A stretch of DNA of 64,000 nt. Origin: Hymenobacter sp. DG25B (lineage in GTDB: Bacteria; Bacteroidota; Bacteroidia; Cytophagales; Hymenobacteraceae). Each line of letters starts with the position of its first letter. Positions within the stretch are counted from its first letter, which is position 1. Positions 41,657 to 49,935 of this stretch are shown here, one piece after another. The stretch is taken from contig NZ_CP010054.1 in NCBI RefSeq assembly GCF_000801315.1, positions 186,001 to 250,000 of the forward strand, read 5' to 3'. The notes beneath the pieces are model-generated. The model searched no databases. It was given only the letters and a program-made list of their open reading frames with translations, and had not been told where the DNA came from. A program made the position numbers and the translations under genes.

Positions 41657-41899
41657 ATGAACCTGACTATTGCCCTTTTTGGTATTGCCCGCGAAATAGT
41701 AGGCCAATCCCAGCTCCAGCTCACGCTGCCGCCCAATACCTCGGTGCAGCAGCTGCTTAACCAGCTGCGGGCGCAATATCCCGGCCTGAGTCAGCTCAGC
41801 AGTCTGGCCGTGGCTCGCAACAATGAGTATGCCCAGGACGAGGACCTGCTGCAGGAGCGGGACGAAATTGCCCTGATTCCACCCGTGAGCGGCGGCTGA
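41657..41899 (+). CDS. moaD: Molybdopterin synthase sulfur carrier subunit
   Basis: Small ubiquitin-fold protein (80 residues, ATG 41657) that carries sulfur as a C-terminal thiocarboxylate. The start is MNLTIALFGIAREIVGQSQL, with the family's hydrophobic first strand; it ends PPVSGG, the required double glycine. MoeB (37737-38846) should activate it. moaE follows 66 bases downstream on the same strand, so the two subunits of molybdopterin synthase are made together. Confidence 0.95.
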   Translation: MNLTIALFGIAREIVGQSQLQLTLPPNTSVQQLLNQLRAQYPGLSQLSSLAVARNNEYAQDEDLLQERDEIALIPPVSGG

Positions 41900-41965
41900 T
41901 TCTGCCGCCTGCCCTATCTAGTATCCGTCTCTTGCCGACCAGCTCTCGGGCTGCTTTTTCTGCTT

Positions 41966-42382
41966 ATGCTTATTGAACTTACCGATCAGCCCATTGAGGT
42001 AGCCGCCGTGCTCCAGGCGGTGCAGGCCGATGGTGCCGGCGCCGTGAATACGTTTATTGGCACGGTGCGCAACCAGAGCACCGGCCGCCGGGTGGTGCGC
42101 CTGCACTACGAAGCCTACGATGCCATGGCCCTGCATCAGCTGCGGCTCGTAGCCGAGCAGGCCCAGGAACGCTGGCCCATGCTGCAGAAAGTAGCGGTGG
42201 TGCACCGTAAAGGCACGCTCGCCATTGGCGATATAGCCGTAGTAGTGGCCGTAGCTACCCCCCACCGCGCCGAGTCTTTTGCCGCCTGCCAGTTTATCAT
42301 TGATACCCTGAAACAGGTAGTGCCCATCTGGAAAAAGGAGGAGTATGAAGACGGCACCGTGTGGGTTGCCGCCCACCCATAA
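41966..42382 (+). CDS. moaE: Molybdopterin synthase catalytic subunit
   Basis: Forms molybdopterin from cyclic pyranopterin phosphate with sulfur from MoaD. 138 residues, normal length. Signature regions are NTFIGTVRNQSTGRRV, LHYEAYDAMA, HRKGTLAIGDIAVVVAVA (the pterin-binding HRxGxLxxG motif), and the C-terminal IWKKEEYEDG with the catalytic lysine. It ends 3 bases before the stop of the convergent mobA gene. Confidence 0.96.
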   Translation: MLIELTDQPIEVAAVLQAVQADGAGAVNTFIGTVRNQSTGRRVVRLHYEAYDAMALHQLRLVAEQAQERWPMLQKVAVVHRKGTLAIGDIAVVVAVATPHRAESFAACQFIIDTLKQVVPIWKKEEYEDGTVWVAAHP

Positions 42383-42385
42383 TGG

Positions 42386-43546
42386 TTAGCATTTCTGCCC
42401 TAATTCACGCTCCGCTTCTTCCCGCTCCTGCGGGGTATTTACGTTGCGCAGCTCCCCGGCGGCAGGCGGAGTCAGCAGAGCAACCTCGGAGTTGATTAGC
42501 GCTTTGCGCGGGCAGGAATAGCCCAGGGCCAGAAACCGAAGCAGCACCGCGTAGCTCTGCGGTTCCCAAATGGTAATGAGCGGCTCCGGAAACTCGTTTT
42601 CCGGGCTCCGGAAGGCCGTGGCCATGCGGCCCGCCTGGCGGTTTTCCACCAGGTAGCGCAGTGTATTTTCCGAGAGAAAGGGCAGGTCGCAGGCTACTAC
42701 CAGCCAGGCCGCGTTGGGGTTGAGCCGGAACGCCGACAGGATGCCACTCAGCGGGCCCAGATCCAGAAACTGGTCGGGCAGGGGCTGCAGGCCGGCGGGA
42801 ATATCCGCTACCTGATCTGGCCGGCAGGAAACGAATACTTCTGCGCAAAAGGGCGTCAGCAGGGCGGCAGCGTGGGCGCGCTGCTCCTCCTGGTGGTAGC
42901 GCAGGCGGCTTTTATCCGCCTGCATGCGCTGGCTGCGCCCTCCGGTGAGCACCAGTCCGAAGATTGGCGGTGTATGCTCTTTCCACCACTGCTGCACCCA
43001 GGCTGCAATACCGGCAGTATCCACTAAAGCCAACACCGGCACCGCCCGGCCCGCGGTGTGCTCCCGCAGGTAAGCCGGCACTTCCGTCTCGCCTTCCGAG
43101 AGTAAAAACAACTGCACGTCGGTGAGGCGGTCCAGCTTGCGGTCCAGGGGTTTGCGCGGGTCAATGATGGCTATCTGCTGCTGGGCCCGAAAGTGGTTGC
43201 CGTTTACCAGCACCAGGCTCTGCTCGCCCAGCCATTGCTGCTGGGTAAACCGATCCAGGTTTTGGGGCAAGTCCAGGCGGCGGAAGTGAATCTTATCCGT
43301 CAGCTCGGTGGCCCCGGCCTGCAGCACGGGGCTAAGTACGTTTTCCGCCTCCGCGTCACCGGCGGCGTGGTCGGCATCTACATACGCCACCCGCAGATCC
43401 GGGGTAAGACTGGGCAACAGGCGCGTGGTTAGCGCTTTGATAACGCCGCAGGGCGCGCCCAGAATAGCCAGCTCGTGGCGGTTGAACTCGCCCACGGCGG
43501 GCCGGGCCATGGCGGCGTGTTTGGTGTGGGCAGCGGCGTTATTCAT
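42386..43546 (-). CDS. mobA: MobA-type guanylyltransferase with an N-terminal degenerate MobB-like domain
   Basis: Adds GMP to molybdopterin to form MGD. The NTP-transferase domain starts near residue 196 with FGLVLTGGRSQRMQADK, followed by LGPLSGILSAF, VACDLPFL and EPLITIW, as in MobA. The first about 190 residues are extra: LGAPCGVIKALT (29-40) sits where MobB has a P-loop but lacks the GxGKT residues, then VDADHAAGDAEAE follows. I read this as a decayed MobB-like domain fused to MobA (inference). The ATG at 43546 overlaps the moaC stop, pointing to translational coupling. About 386 residues. Confidence 0.85.
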   Translation of the reverse strand: MNNAAAHTKHAAMARPAVGEFNRHELAILGAPCGVIKALTTRLLPSLTPDLRVAYVDADHAAGDAEAENVLSPVLQAGATELTDKIHFRRLDLPQNLDRFTQQQWLGEQSLVLVNGNHFRAQQQIAIIDPRKPLDRKLDRLTDVQLFLLSEGETEVPAYLREHTAGRAVPVLALVDTAGIAAWVQQWWKEHTPPIFGLVLTGGRSQRMQADKSRLRYHQEEQRAHAAALLTPFCAEVFVSCRPDQVADIPAGLQPLPDQFLDLGPLSGILSAFRLNPNAAWLVVACDLPFLSENTLRYLVENRQAGRMATAFRSPENEFPEPLITIWEPQSYAVLLRFLALGYSCPRKALINSEVALLTPPAAGELRNVNTPQEREEAERELGQKC

Positions 43547-44036
43547 CGTCGGAATAGTGAAAATCCTGTTTGCCACCGGTTTTGGACAGCAGGCGGGTTT
43601 CCTGGATAATGATGTTGTGCGAGAGGGCCTTACACATATCGTACACCGTGAGGGCCGCTACCGAGGCACCGGTCAGGGCCTCCATTTCCACGCCGGTTTT
43701 CCCGGTTACGGAGGCTACGCACTCAATTACAATAGTGTCCGGCTCATAAACCCGGATGTGCACCTGGCAATCATCCAGCCCCATGGGGTGGCACAGCGGA
43801 ATCAAATCAGAGGTTTTCTTGGCGGCCATAATGCCCGCCAGAATAGCCGTTTGAAACACCGGGCCTTTGCGCGTGGGCAGGTCGCCGTGCTGCACCAGCC
43901 GGAGAATATCGGCCCCTACCAGCACGCGGCTGCGGGCCCGGGCTACGCGCCGCGTCACGGCCTTGGCGCCCACATCGACCATAGCGGGCTGCCCGGCGGC
44001 ATTCAGGTGGGTAAGCTTGGAAGGAGTATCAGCCAT
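43539..44036 (-). CDS. moaC: Cyclic pyranopterin monophosphate synthase
   Basis: Converts the MoaA product to cyclic pyranopterin monophosphate. 165 residues from ATG 44036. Family motifs are PAMVDVGAKAVTRRVARA near the N-terminus, KKTSDLIPLCHPMGLD, and the KTGVEMEALTGASVAALTVYDMCKAL region with catalytic Lys and Asp residues. Longer in-frame extension upstream is not needed. It overlaps mobA by 8 bases and is divergent from moeA (112 bases apart). Confidence 0.96.
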   Translation of the reverse strand: MADTPSKLTHLNAAGQPAMVDVGAKAVTRRVARARSRVLVGADILRLVQHGDLPTRKGPVFQTAILAGIMAAKKTSDLIPLCHPMGLDDCQVHIRVYEPDTIVIECVASVTGKTGVEMEALTGASVAALTVYDMCKALSHNIIIQETRLLSKTGGKQDFHYSDDE

Positions 44037-44148
44037 TGAAAGGAAATGGGGCGGAAGCTTTAGCTTGCGCCAGGGTACAGAAATAACCGAAAACCATAGA
44101 AAAGGTATACGGCATACACTGGGCTCGTTGCTGCAAATTACCTGCTTT

Positions 44149-45366
44149 ATGCTCACTGTTGACGAAGCTACCCGCCGCGTACTGGCCACCGTGCATCCCC
44201 TGCCCGCCGAAACGATACCACTGCCGGAGGCGCTGGGCCGGGTGCTGCGCGAACCGCTGTACGCCGACCGCGACTTTCCGCCCTTCAACCGGGTAGCCAT
44301 GGATGGTATTGCCGTGGCCTTTGCCGCCGTAGCTGCCGGGCAGCTCACCTTCCCCATTGAGCGCACCCAGCTGGCCGGCCAGCCGCCCCTGCCCTTGCAG
44401 CAGCCCGGTGCCGCCATCGAAATAATGACCGGCGCCGCCCTGCCGCCCGGCACCGATACCGTGGTGCGCTACGAGGACCTGATCCTGACGGACTCTACAA
44501 ACGGAACACGCACCGCCACCCTACAAGTGCCTCCGCCTGCCCCCGGCCACAACGTACACCCCCGCGCCGCCGACCGCCGCCAAGGCGACCTGCTGCTGCC
44601 CGCCGGCACGTTGCTGGGCCCGGCCGAGCTGGCCGTAGCCGCTACCATTGGCGCCACCACATTAGCCGTTACGCGCCGCCCCAAAGTAGCCGTGGTCAGT
44701 ACCGGTGATGAGCTGGTAGCCATTGCCGATACGCCCCTGCCGCACCAGATCCGGCGCTCCAATGCCTATATGCTGCAGGCTGCCGCCCAACAGGCCGGTG
44801 CCCTGGTCAGCATTTTTCATTTTGATGATGATCTGGCGGCACTGCAGGCAGGTTTGCCACCGCTGCTGCGGGAATACGATGCCGTGCTACTTAGTGGGGG
44901 TGTATCCAAAGGCAAAGCCGATTTTCTGCCGCAGGCCCTGCAGGAAGCCGGGGCCGAAGAGCTGTTTCATGAAGTGCAGCAACGGCCGGGCAAGCCGTTC
45001 TGGTTTGGCCGGCACCCGCAAGGAGCCGTCATATTCGCGCTGCCCGGTAATCCGGTATCCACCTTCGTGAATTACTACCGCTACGCCCAGCCGTGGCTAC
45101 AGGCCGTGCAGCAACCAGCCGCCGCTACGCCGCCGCCAACCTATGCGGTGCTTACCCAGGAAGTAACATTCCGGCCACGCCTGACGCACTTCTTACTGGT
45201 GAGCCTGAGTAGCGGGCCCGACGGCCGCCTGCTGGCCACCCCGGAACGGGCCGGGGGCTCCGGCGACCTGGCCAGCCTGCTCCCCAGCGACGGTTTTCTG
45301 GAACTGCCGGCGGAGACTGAGTATTTTGCAGCCGGCAGCGTTTTGCCGGTGTGGCGGTTTCGCTAA
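44149..45366 (+). CDS. moeA: Molybdopterin molybdenumtransferase
   Basis: Inserts molybdate into adenylylated molybdopterin. 405 residues from ATG 44149. Family landmarks are PPFNRVAMDGIAV (the conserved DR..MDGxA region), IEIMTGAALPPGTDTVVRYED, VSTGDELV, IRRSNAYML, LLSGGVSKGKADF, and FALPGNPVSTFVNYYRYAQP. The adenylating partner MogA/MoaB is not found in this window, so it must lie elsewhere. Terminated by the strong hairpin at 45392-45439. Confidence 0.95.
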   Translation: MLTVDEATRRVLATVHPLPAETIPLPEALGRVLREPLYADRDFPPFNRVAMDGIAVAFAAVAAGQLTFPIERTQLAGQPPLPLQQPGAAIEIMTGAALPPGTDTVVRYEDLILTDSTNGTRTATLQVPPPAPGHNVHPRAADRRQGDLLLPAGTLLGPAELAVAATIGATTLAVTRRPKVAVVSTGDELVAIADTPLPHQIRRSNAYMLQAAAQQAGALVSIFHFDDDLAALQAGLPPLLREYDAVLLSGGVSKGKADFLPQALQEAGAEELFHEVQQRPGKPFWFGRHPQGAVIFALPGNPVSTFVNYYRYAQPWLQAVQQPAAATPPPTYAVLTQEVTFRPRLTHFLLVSLSSGPDGRLLATPERAGGSGDLASLLPSDGFLELPAETEYFAAGSVLPVWRFR

Positions 45367-45391
45367 ATCAACGATGTTTAGAAACCACTTG

Positions 45392-45439
45392 TTAATACAA
45401 AGTGCCCCGAATAAGCTTATCCGGGGCACTTTGTATTAA
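45392..45439. terminator. Bidirectional terminator with 18-base perfect arms
   Basis: Arms TTAATACAAAGTGCCCCG (45392-45409) and its exact complement (45422-45439) around a 12-base loop that itself contains the palindrome ATAAGCTTAT. It lies between the convergent moeA and the MFS small-subunit gene, with T/A-rich ends on both strands. Confidence 0.87.
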
Positions 45440-45449
45440 TGGGCAACGC

Positions 45450-45596
45450 TTAGTTAAACAGGTCCAATGCCTTTATGAAGGTTTGCGAGACACCCCAAAG
45501 CAGGGGGATTCCCACGTATAGCCAGGCCAACGCCAGCTTTACGCTAGAGGTAGGGGTGGCATCGGCCGCCGGGGCCGGGTTCATTCTGGTTTCCAT
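45450..45596 (-). CDS. MFS transporter small subunit
   Basis: 48-residue protein in frame on the minus strand, starting METRMNPAPAADATP and ending KALDLFN. One membrane helix is evident (LALAWLYVGIPLLWGVSQTF). This pattern, with LAWxxVGxPLxWGV and a terminal ALxLFN, matches the tiny partner subunits found next to OFA-family MFS transporters (recalled; not searched). It starts 43 bases after the stop of the large transporter and is surely in the same operon. Probably stabilises or regulates the transporter in the inner membrane. Confidence 0.82.
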   Translation of the reverse strand: METRMNPAPAADATPTSSVKLALAWLYVGIPLLWGVSQTFIKALDLFN

Positions 45597-45639
45597 CAGC
45601 AAAGTGGCTTAGAAGTAAAAGACGAACATGCGGGAGAAA

Positions 45640-47040
45640 TCAGGCCACTGCTTTGGGCACGGCCGCTTCTTTCACGTGGTAGCGGGCATCCACGGCCTTT
45701 ATCATCAGATTAGCCAGAAAACCCACCACCAGCAGGCCTGCCATGGTGTAAAACACGCTCTGGTAAGCGGCCGCGCCCACCAGTCCTTTGGCCTTCTGAC
45801 TATCCCGTAAGTAATTGACCAGCAGCGGACCCAACACCCCCGCCGTAGACCAGGCGGTGAGCAGCCGCCCATGAATGGCGCCTACCTGCATCGTCCCAAA
45901 CAAGTCGCGCAGATAGGCCGGCACGGTAGAGAAACCGCCCCCGTACATACTCAAAATCACGCAGCAGGCTACTACAAATAGGGTGAGCGAGGCATTGGCC
46001 GCCAGGGTAGGCACCAGCGCATACAGGGCTATGCCCAGGCCAAAGTAAATCATGTAAGTGGGCTTGCGCCCGATCTTATCCGAGGCCGATGACCAGAAGA
46101 AGCGACCCAGCAGGTTGAACAGGCTGAGCAGGCCCACAAAACCGGCCGCCGCCGCCGCCGTTACGCCCTTGCCCGCGCCCATAGCGGCATCGGAGAAGGA
46201 GTCCTGAATGAGCGGGGAGGCGGATTCCAGCACCCCGATGCCGGCCGTTACGTTCATACACAGCACCACCCATAGCAGCCAGAACTGCGGCGTCTTAATG
46301 GCGGTGTCGGCGTCTACATTGGCCGTAGTGATGAGGGCGCTGTGCTGGGCATTGGGCACGTAGCCTTCTGGTTTCCAGCCCTCGGCCGGCACCCGAATGG
46401 TAAACACCCCAAACATCATGAACAACAGGTAGATAAGGCCCATGGTGATGAATGTGGGGGCTACGCCCATGGGAGCAGTGGTTTTGAAGTGGGCCATGAG
46501 GGCTACAGCCAGCGGGGAGCCAATCATGGCACCGCCCCCAAAGCCCATAATGGCCATGCCCGTAGCCACGCCGGGCCGGTCGGGAAACCATTTAATCAGG
46601 GTGCTTACCGGCGAGATGTAGCCGATGCCCAGCCCAATGCCTCCCACAAATCCGTAGCCGAAATACACCAGCCAGATGCTGTGCAGACTTACGCCCAGGG
46701 CGGAGATAAGGAAGCCGCCGCCAAAACATAAGGCCGAGGCCATCATGGCCTTGCGCGGCCCTACCCGCTCCAGCCACTTGCCAAACACTGCGGCCGAAAG
46801 ACCCAGCAGCACAATGGCAATGGAGAAGATAACGGCCAGCTGGCCGGGTGTCCAGTCCGTGGGGGCGGGAGCATCCACGTTGCCACTGATGAGGGCGCCC
46901 ATGGGTTTTTTGAAGACGCTGAAAGCATAGGCCTGGCCGATAGCCAGGTGAATGGCCAGGGCCGCGGGCGGCACCAGCCAGCGGCTGTATCCGGGACCGG
47001 CAACGCTACGACTGCGGTCCAGAAAAGAAGCTTCTGCCAT
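45640..47040 (-). CDS. OFA family MFS transporter (oxalate/formate antiporter type)
   Basis: Inner-membrane transporter of 466 residues with 12 predicted helices. OFA features are AIGQAYAFSVFKKPM in helix 1, GKWLERVGPRKAMMASALCFG, GIGYISPVSTLIKWFPDRPGVATGMAIMGFGGGAMIGSPL, and the second-half GRFFWSSASDKIGRKPTYM. Named substrates in the family are oxalate, formate and other small monocarboxylates; which one cannot be read from sequence. Nearness to a formate dehydrogenase-like enzyme and fdhD suggests formate (inference). A separate 48-residue membrane subunit follows. Confidence 0.88.
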   Translation of the reverse strand: MAEASFLDRSRSVAGPGYSRWLVPPAALAIHLAIGQAYAFSVFKKPMGALISGNVDAPAPTDWTPGQLAVIFSIAIVLLGLSAAVFGKWLERVGPRKAMMASALCFGGGFLISALGVSLHSIWLVYFGYGFVGGIGLGIGYISPVSTLIKWFPDRPGVATGMAIMGFGGGAMIGSPLAVALMAHFKTTAPMGVAPTFITMGLIYLLFMMFGVFTIRVPAEGWKPEGYVPNAQHSALITTANVDADTAIKTPQFWLLWVVLCMNVTAGIGVLESASPLIQDSFSDAAMGAGKGVTAAAAAGFVGLLSLFNLLGRFFWSSASDKIGRKPTYMIYFGLGIALYALVPTLAANASLTLFVVACCVILSMYGGGFSTVPAYLRDLFGTMQVGAIHGRLLTAWSTAGVLGPLLVNYLRDSQKAKGLVGAAAYQSVFYTMAGLLVVGFLANLMIKAVDARYHVKEAAVPKAVA

Positions 47041-47250
47041 GAAGAGGAGGGTGTAAATGGTGGGATGCCCGGGTACGAGCGGTAGCCTGTCTTACGAAGC
47101 CGGGTCATTCGATAAGAAGGCAGGTAAGTAGCGCGTTTTTTAACTGGTTATCAATGAAATGCCCCATTTTTTTGCTCATTTGCTATAGCTAAACAACCGT
47201 ACAAAATCCTGGTTATGCAGGCCGCCGGCACCCCGGGGCATAGGGGCACG

Positions 47251-47278
47251 AAAAAGCCCCGCCGGGGGTGGGGCTTTT
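47251..47278 (-). terminator. Rho-independent terminator after the lipoprotein gene
   Basis: Arms AAAAGCCCC/GGGGCTTTT with a 9-base GC-rich loop, 22 bases past the stop at 47300. A-run and T-run flanks are present. Confidence 0.82.
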
Positions 47279-47299
47279 CTGCGTTGTTTCTGAGCGGGT

Positions 47300-47839
47300 T
47301 TATTCGGCTACCACTTTGCCCAGGTCTTTCACATCCCGGCTGGTTTCCATAGTCACAAACTCAGCCTGCAGGGCACGGATGCGGAGCTCGTCGCGGGCGC
47401 GCAGGTCCAGGCGGATTTGCCGCAGCTGGTTATTGAGGCGTTGATAGATAGCCGTGGCATAGTCCCAGTCGCGCTGGGTCCATTGCCGGCGCAGGGCGCG
47501 CGTCTGGCGCAGCAGCTGCGTGTAGGCGGGCTCTATATTATCTACCGTGAGCTGCTCAATATTGGCATAGGAGCCCAACAGCTGCTGCGTGAAAGCGCTG
47601 GTGGCGCCGGCATCCAGGGGCTGCCGGTTACGGGCGCGGGAGGCAGAATCCCAGCGGCTAGCCCGACTGGCTGCGGTTTTTGCTTTTTGAGCTGCCCGGT
47701 CGGCCAGGGTATCCAACTCGCGCACTTCCTGGCGCACGGCTTCCTGCCGCTCACGGGGCGTTGAGTCGCAGGAAGAGGTGAGTACCAGTGTACCCCAGAG
47801 AGCCGCAGCAGGCAGAAAGCGGAATAGGTTCGTTTTCAT
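47300..47839 (-). CDS. Hypothetical helical lipoprotein
   Basis: 179 residues with a lipoprotein signal (MKTNLFRFLPAAALWGTLVL, lipobox LTSSC, lipidated Cys24). The mature part is rich in Arg, Gln and Ala and looks wholly helical with coiled-coil character (RQEAVRQEVRELDTLADRAA; LLRQTRALRRQWTQRDWDYA). No enzyme motif. I do not recognise the family. It lies 42 bases after the TonB-like gene on the same strand and has its own terminator. Envelope location in the periplasm or outer membrane is inferred from the lipobox. Confidence 0.7.
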   Translation of the reverse strand: MKTNLFRFLPAAALWGTLVLTSSCDSTPRERQEAVRQEVRELDTLADRAAQKAKTAASRASRWDSASRARNRQPLDAGATSAFTQQLLGSYANIEQLTVDNIEPAYTQLLRQTRALRRQWTQRDWDYATAIYQRLNNQLRQIRLDLRARDELRIRALQAEFVTMETSRDVKDLGKVVAE

Positions 47840-47881
47840 AGCGCTAACATACGGCCTAACGGGGCGCGGGGATATACCGGC

Positions 47882-48454
47882 TTACGGCTTCAGGCGAAAG
47901 TTAAAGGGCATTTCGTACACCACGGGTACCGCGTGGCTGCCCCGGCGGGCCGGAATCCACTGCTGCGGAATGTTTTTGGCTACCCGCAGGGCTTCTTCGT
48001 CGCAGCCGGCGCCAATGCCCAGCAGCACATGATGATCAGAGGCGCGCCCCAGCGTATCAATTACAAACGTAACAATGACCTTGCCCTGCACATTCTTGTC
48101 CTGCGCCATGGTGGGGTAATTCAGCTTGCTGACGTAGGTACCCAGCAGCGCATCGCCGCCCATAAACAGCGGGGGCTGATCTACCCGGCCGTTAACCCAG
48201 GCATTGTTTTCCTTAATCTGATACACCCGGTCTTCTACGGGGCGGTAATACATCAGCTTGTTTTGGGTGTGGTCGTACTTCTGCGCCAGCACCTGCGTAC
48301 CATCGCGGGTGTAGGCGTAGTATTCCCATACGCCCACCTTATTGCCCTTTTCTATCATTCCGCTTTCGTATTCGGTTTTACGAACGCGCTGCGCCAGACT
48401 ACTTTGGCTAAGGCAACACAAAAAGAAAAGAAGAAGGAGTAAAGAACGGGCCAT
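47882..48454 (-). CDS. Exported TonB C-terminal-domain protein
   Basis: 190 residues with signal peptide MARSLLLLLFFLCCLSQSSL-AQ. Residues 30-80 contain a MORN-like strand pattern (GMIEKGNKVGVWEYYAYTRD). The C-terminal about 90 residues match the TonB C-terminal fold, with YPTMAQDKNVQGKVIVTFVI, DTLGRASDH and a final FNFRLKP. There is no N-terminal inner-membrane anchor of classical TonB, so it is probably not an energy transducer but a periplasmic relative of the kind common in Bacteroidota. Precedes the lipoprotein gene on the same strand. Confidence 0.8.
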   Translation of the reverse strand: MARSLLLLLFFLCCLSQSSLAQRVRKTEYESGMIEKGNKVGVWEYYAYTRDGTQVLAQKYDHTQNKLMYYRPVEDRVYQIKENNAWVNGRVDQPPLFMGGDALLGTYVSKLNYPTMAQDKNVQGKVIVTFVIDTLGRASDHHVLLGIGAGCDEEALRVAKNIPQQWIPARRGSHAVPVVYEMPFNFRLKP

Positions 48455-48736
48455 AGCTCGAGGTAAAAGGATGGGCGGGGAAAATTTTTATTTGTTTTAT
48501 TCTATTTCTTACCAACTTCCAAAAAGCGCTTTCCTGCAAATTATCAGTGGCTTCAGTCTTCAACTACTGAAATGACGTGACTAAATGACCAGAACATGTT
48601 CGGCCATTTATCCGGGAAATATACAAAAAATGAATTTAACCCCGCAAGCATACAGCTACTTAGCCCCGCACAAATCGGGAAGATTTTGTGGAAACGGGCC
48701 GGCCAGGACGGGATATGCGCTGATTTTGGGAAGCCG

Positions 48737-49219
48737 TTAGTTTTCTGCTTCGGGCAGCTGGTCGCGCAAATCCCGGATGCGCGCCTGCAGGCCGGGCATT
48801 TGCGGGCATAGGCGGGAGAGGCGCTGCAGAATGCGCAGAGCGCCCCGCTCATCGCCCAGCAGCTGCAGCATGGCGGCCCAACCGCTCAGGGCGCCAAAGT
48901 GGCGGGGCTCCAAGCGCAGCGTTTCCTGAATATCGAGCAGGGAAGCGCGGTAGCCGCCCCGCAAATAATGGGCGGTGGCGCGCTTGTTCCAGCCTTCGGC
49001 CCAAGTGGGGCGCTGCTCAATTAAATGGGTAAACTCTGCAATGGCCCGGGTATATTCCTCGGCCGCCAGGGCGCGCATCCCTTCTTCCAGGTGCTTATTG
49101 AGCGCCGCGTTGCCGGAATCCAGCCACACTTCCCAAATAGCATGCTGCACGGCGGCAATTTCCACCGGGGCAGATGCCTTCCGCAGCAGTTCAAACAAGT
49201 TATCCAGGGACTGCGACAT
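48737..49219 (-). CDS. Tetratricopeptide repeat protein
   Basis: 160-residue cytosolic protein (no signal). Helical repeats are seen from about residue 45: EEGMRALAAEEYTRAIAEFT, then HLIEQRPTWAEGWNKRATAHYLRG, YRASLLDIQETLRLEPRHFGA and ERGALRILQRLSRL, each with TPR spacing of Trp/Gly/Ala/Tyr and Pro residues. TPRs mediate protein contacts; the partner is unknown. Divergent from the carbonic anhydrase gene, 68 bases apart. The 280 bases downstream (48455-48736) hold no gene and look like spacer. Confidence 0.82.
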   Translation of the reverse strand: MSQSLDNLFELLRKASAPVEIAAVQHAIWEVWLDSGNAALNKHLEEGMRALAAEEYTRAIAEFTHLIEQRPTWAEGWNKRATAHYLRGGYRASLLDIQETLRLEPRHFGALSGWAAMLQLLGDERGALRILQRLSRLCPQMPGLQARIRDLRDQLPEAEN

Positions 49220-49287
49220 AAACGCGCCAATAGAAATTGGCCGGCCCCGGCCAGGGTTCAGGGCGAGTATACGTATTTTGGCACCCT

Positions 49288-49935
49288 ATGACCACCTACG
49301 AACAACTCTTCGAGAACAACCGGCAATGGGTTGCCCAGAAACTGTCGCAAGACCCCGACTTCTTTCTGAAACTATCCCGCGAGCAACGGCCCGACTATTT
49401 ATTCATTGGCTGCTCCGATTCGCGGGTGCCGGCCAATGAGATTATGGGCCTGGATGCGGGCGAGGTATTCGTGCACCGCAATATTGCCAACGTGGTGTCT
49501 AACACCGACCTGAACGTGCTATCCGTCATCAACTATGCCGTAGAACACCTGCAGGTGAAGCGCATTATTGTGTGTGGGCACTACCAGTGCGGCGGCGTGC
49601 GGGCCGCCATGGAAAGCAAGGACCTGGGCATTCTGAACCCCTGGCTGCGCAACATCCGCGACGTGTACCGCCTGCACGCCCCGGAGCTGAACCAGATACC
49701 CGATGATACGGCCCGCTACCAACGCCTGGCCGAGCTAAACGTGCTGGAGCAGTGTATCAACGTCATTAAAACGGCCGAGGTGCAGCAGAGCTACCTGGAA
49801 AAAGGGTACCCGGAGGTGGAAGGCTGGATTTTTGATTTGCACAACGGGCAGCTTATCGACTTAAAAATCGATTTTAAAGCCCGCCTGCAGCAGATTCAGC
49901 AAATTTACAATCTCACGGGCCAGCCTCACCACTAA
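49288..49935 (+). CDS. can: Beta-class carbonic anhydrase
   Basis: Interconverts CO2 and bicarbonate in the cytosol. 215 residues from ATG 49288. Zinc ligands Cys42 (IGCSDSR with Asp44/Arg46), His98 and Cys101 (CGHYQCGG) match E. coli Can numbering. NIANVV, VINYAVEHL and WLRNIRDV are further family motifs. It converges with glpD, and the two stop codons overlap (49932-49935), so any readthrough makes antisense RNA. It could supply bicarbonate for carboxylation or respond to CO2 from formate oxidation nearby. Confidence 0.95.
   Translation: MTTYEQLFENNRQWVAQKLSQDPDFFLKLSREQRPDYLFIGCSDSRVPANEIMGLDAGEVFVHRNIANVVSNTDLNVLSVINYAVEHLQVKRIIVCGHYQCGGVRAAMESKDLGILNPWLRNIRDVYRLHAPELNQIPDDTARYQRLAELNVLEQCINVIKTAEVQQSYLEKGYPEVEGWIFDLHNGQLIDLKIDFKARLQQIQQIYNLTGQPHH

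Noticed and set aside
45392..45439. Recombination site or attachment site
   Set aside because: Perfect dyad symmetry at convergent gene ends with T/A-rich flanks fits a bidirectional terminator; no integrase or duplicated flank is seen.
48455..48736. Small RNA or gene in the 282-base gap
   Set aside because: Only a weak TTCAGT/ACTGAA hairpin and A/T-rich stretches are seen; no terminator, conserved motif or convincing ORF.
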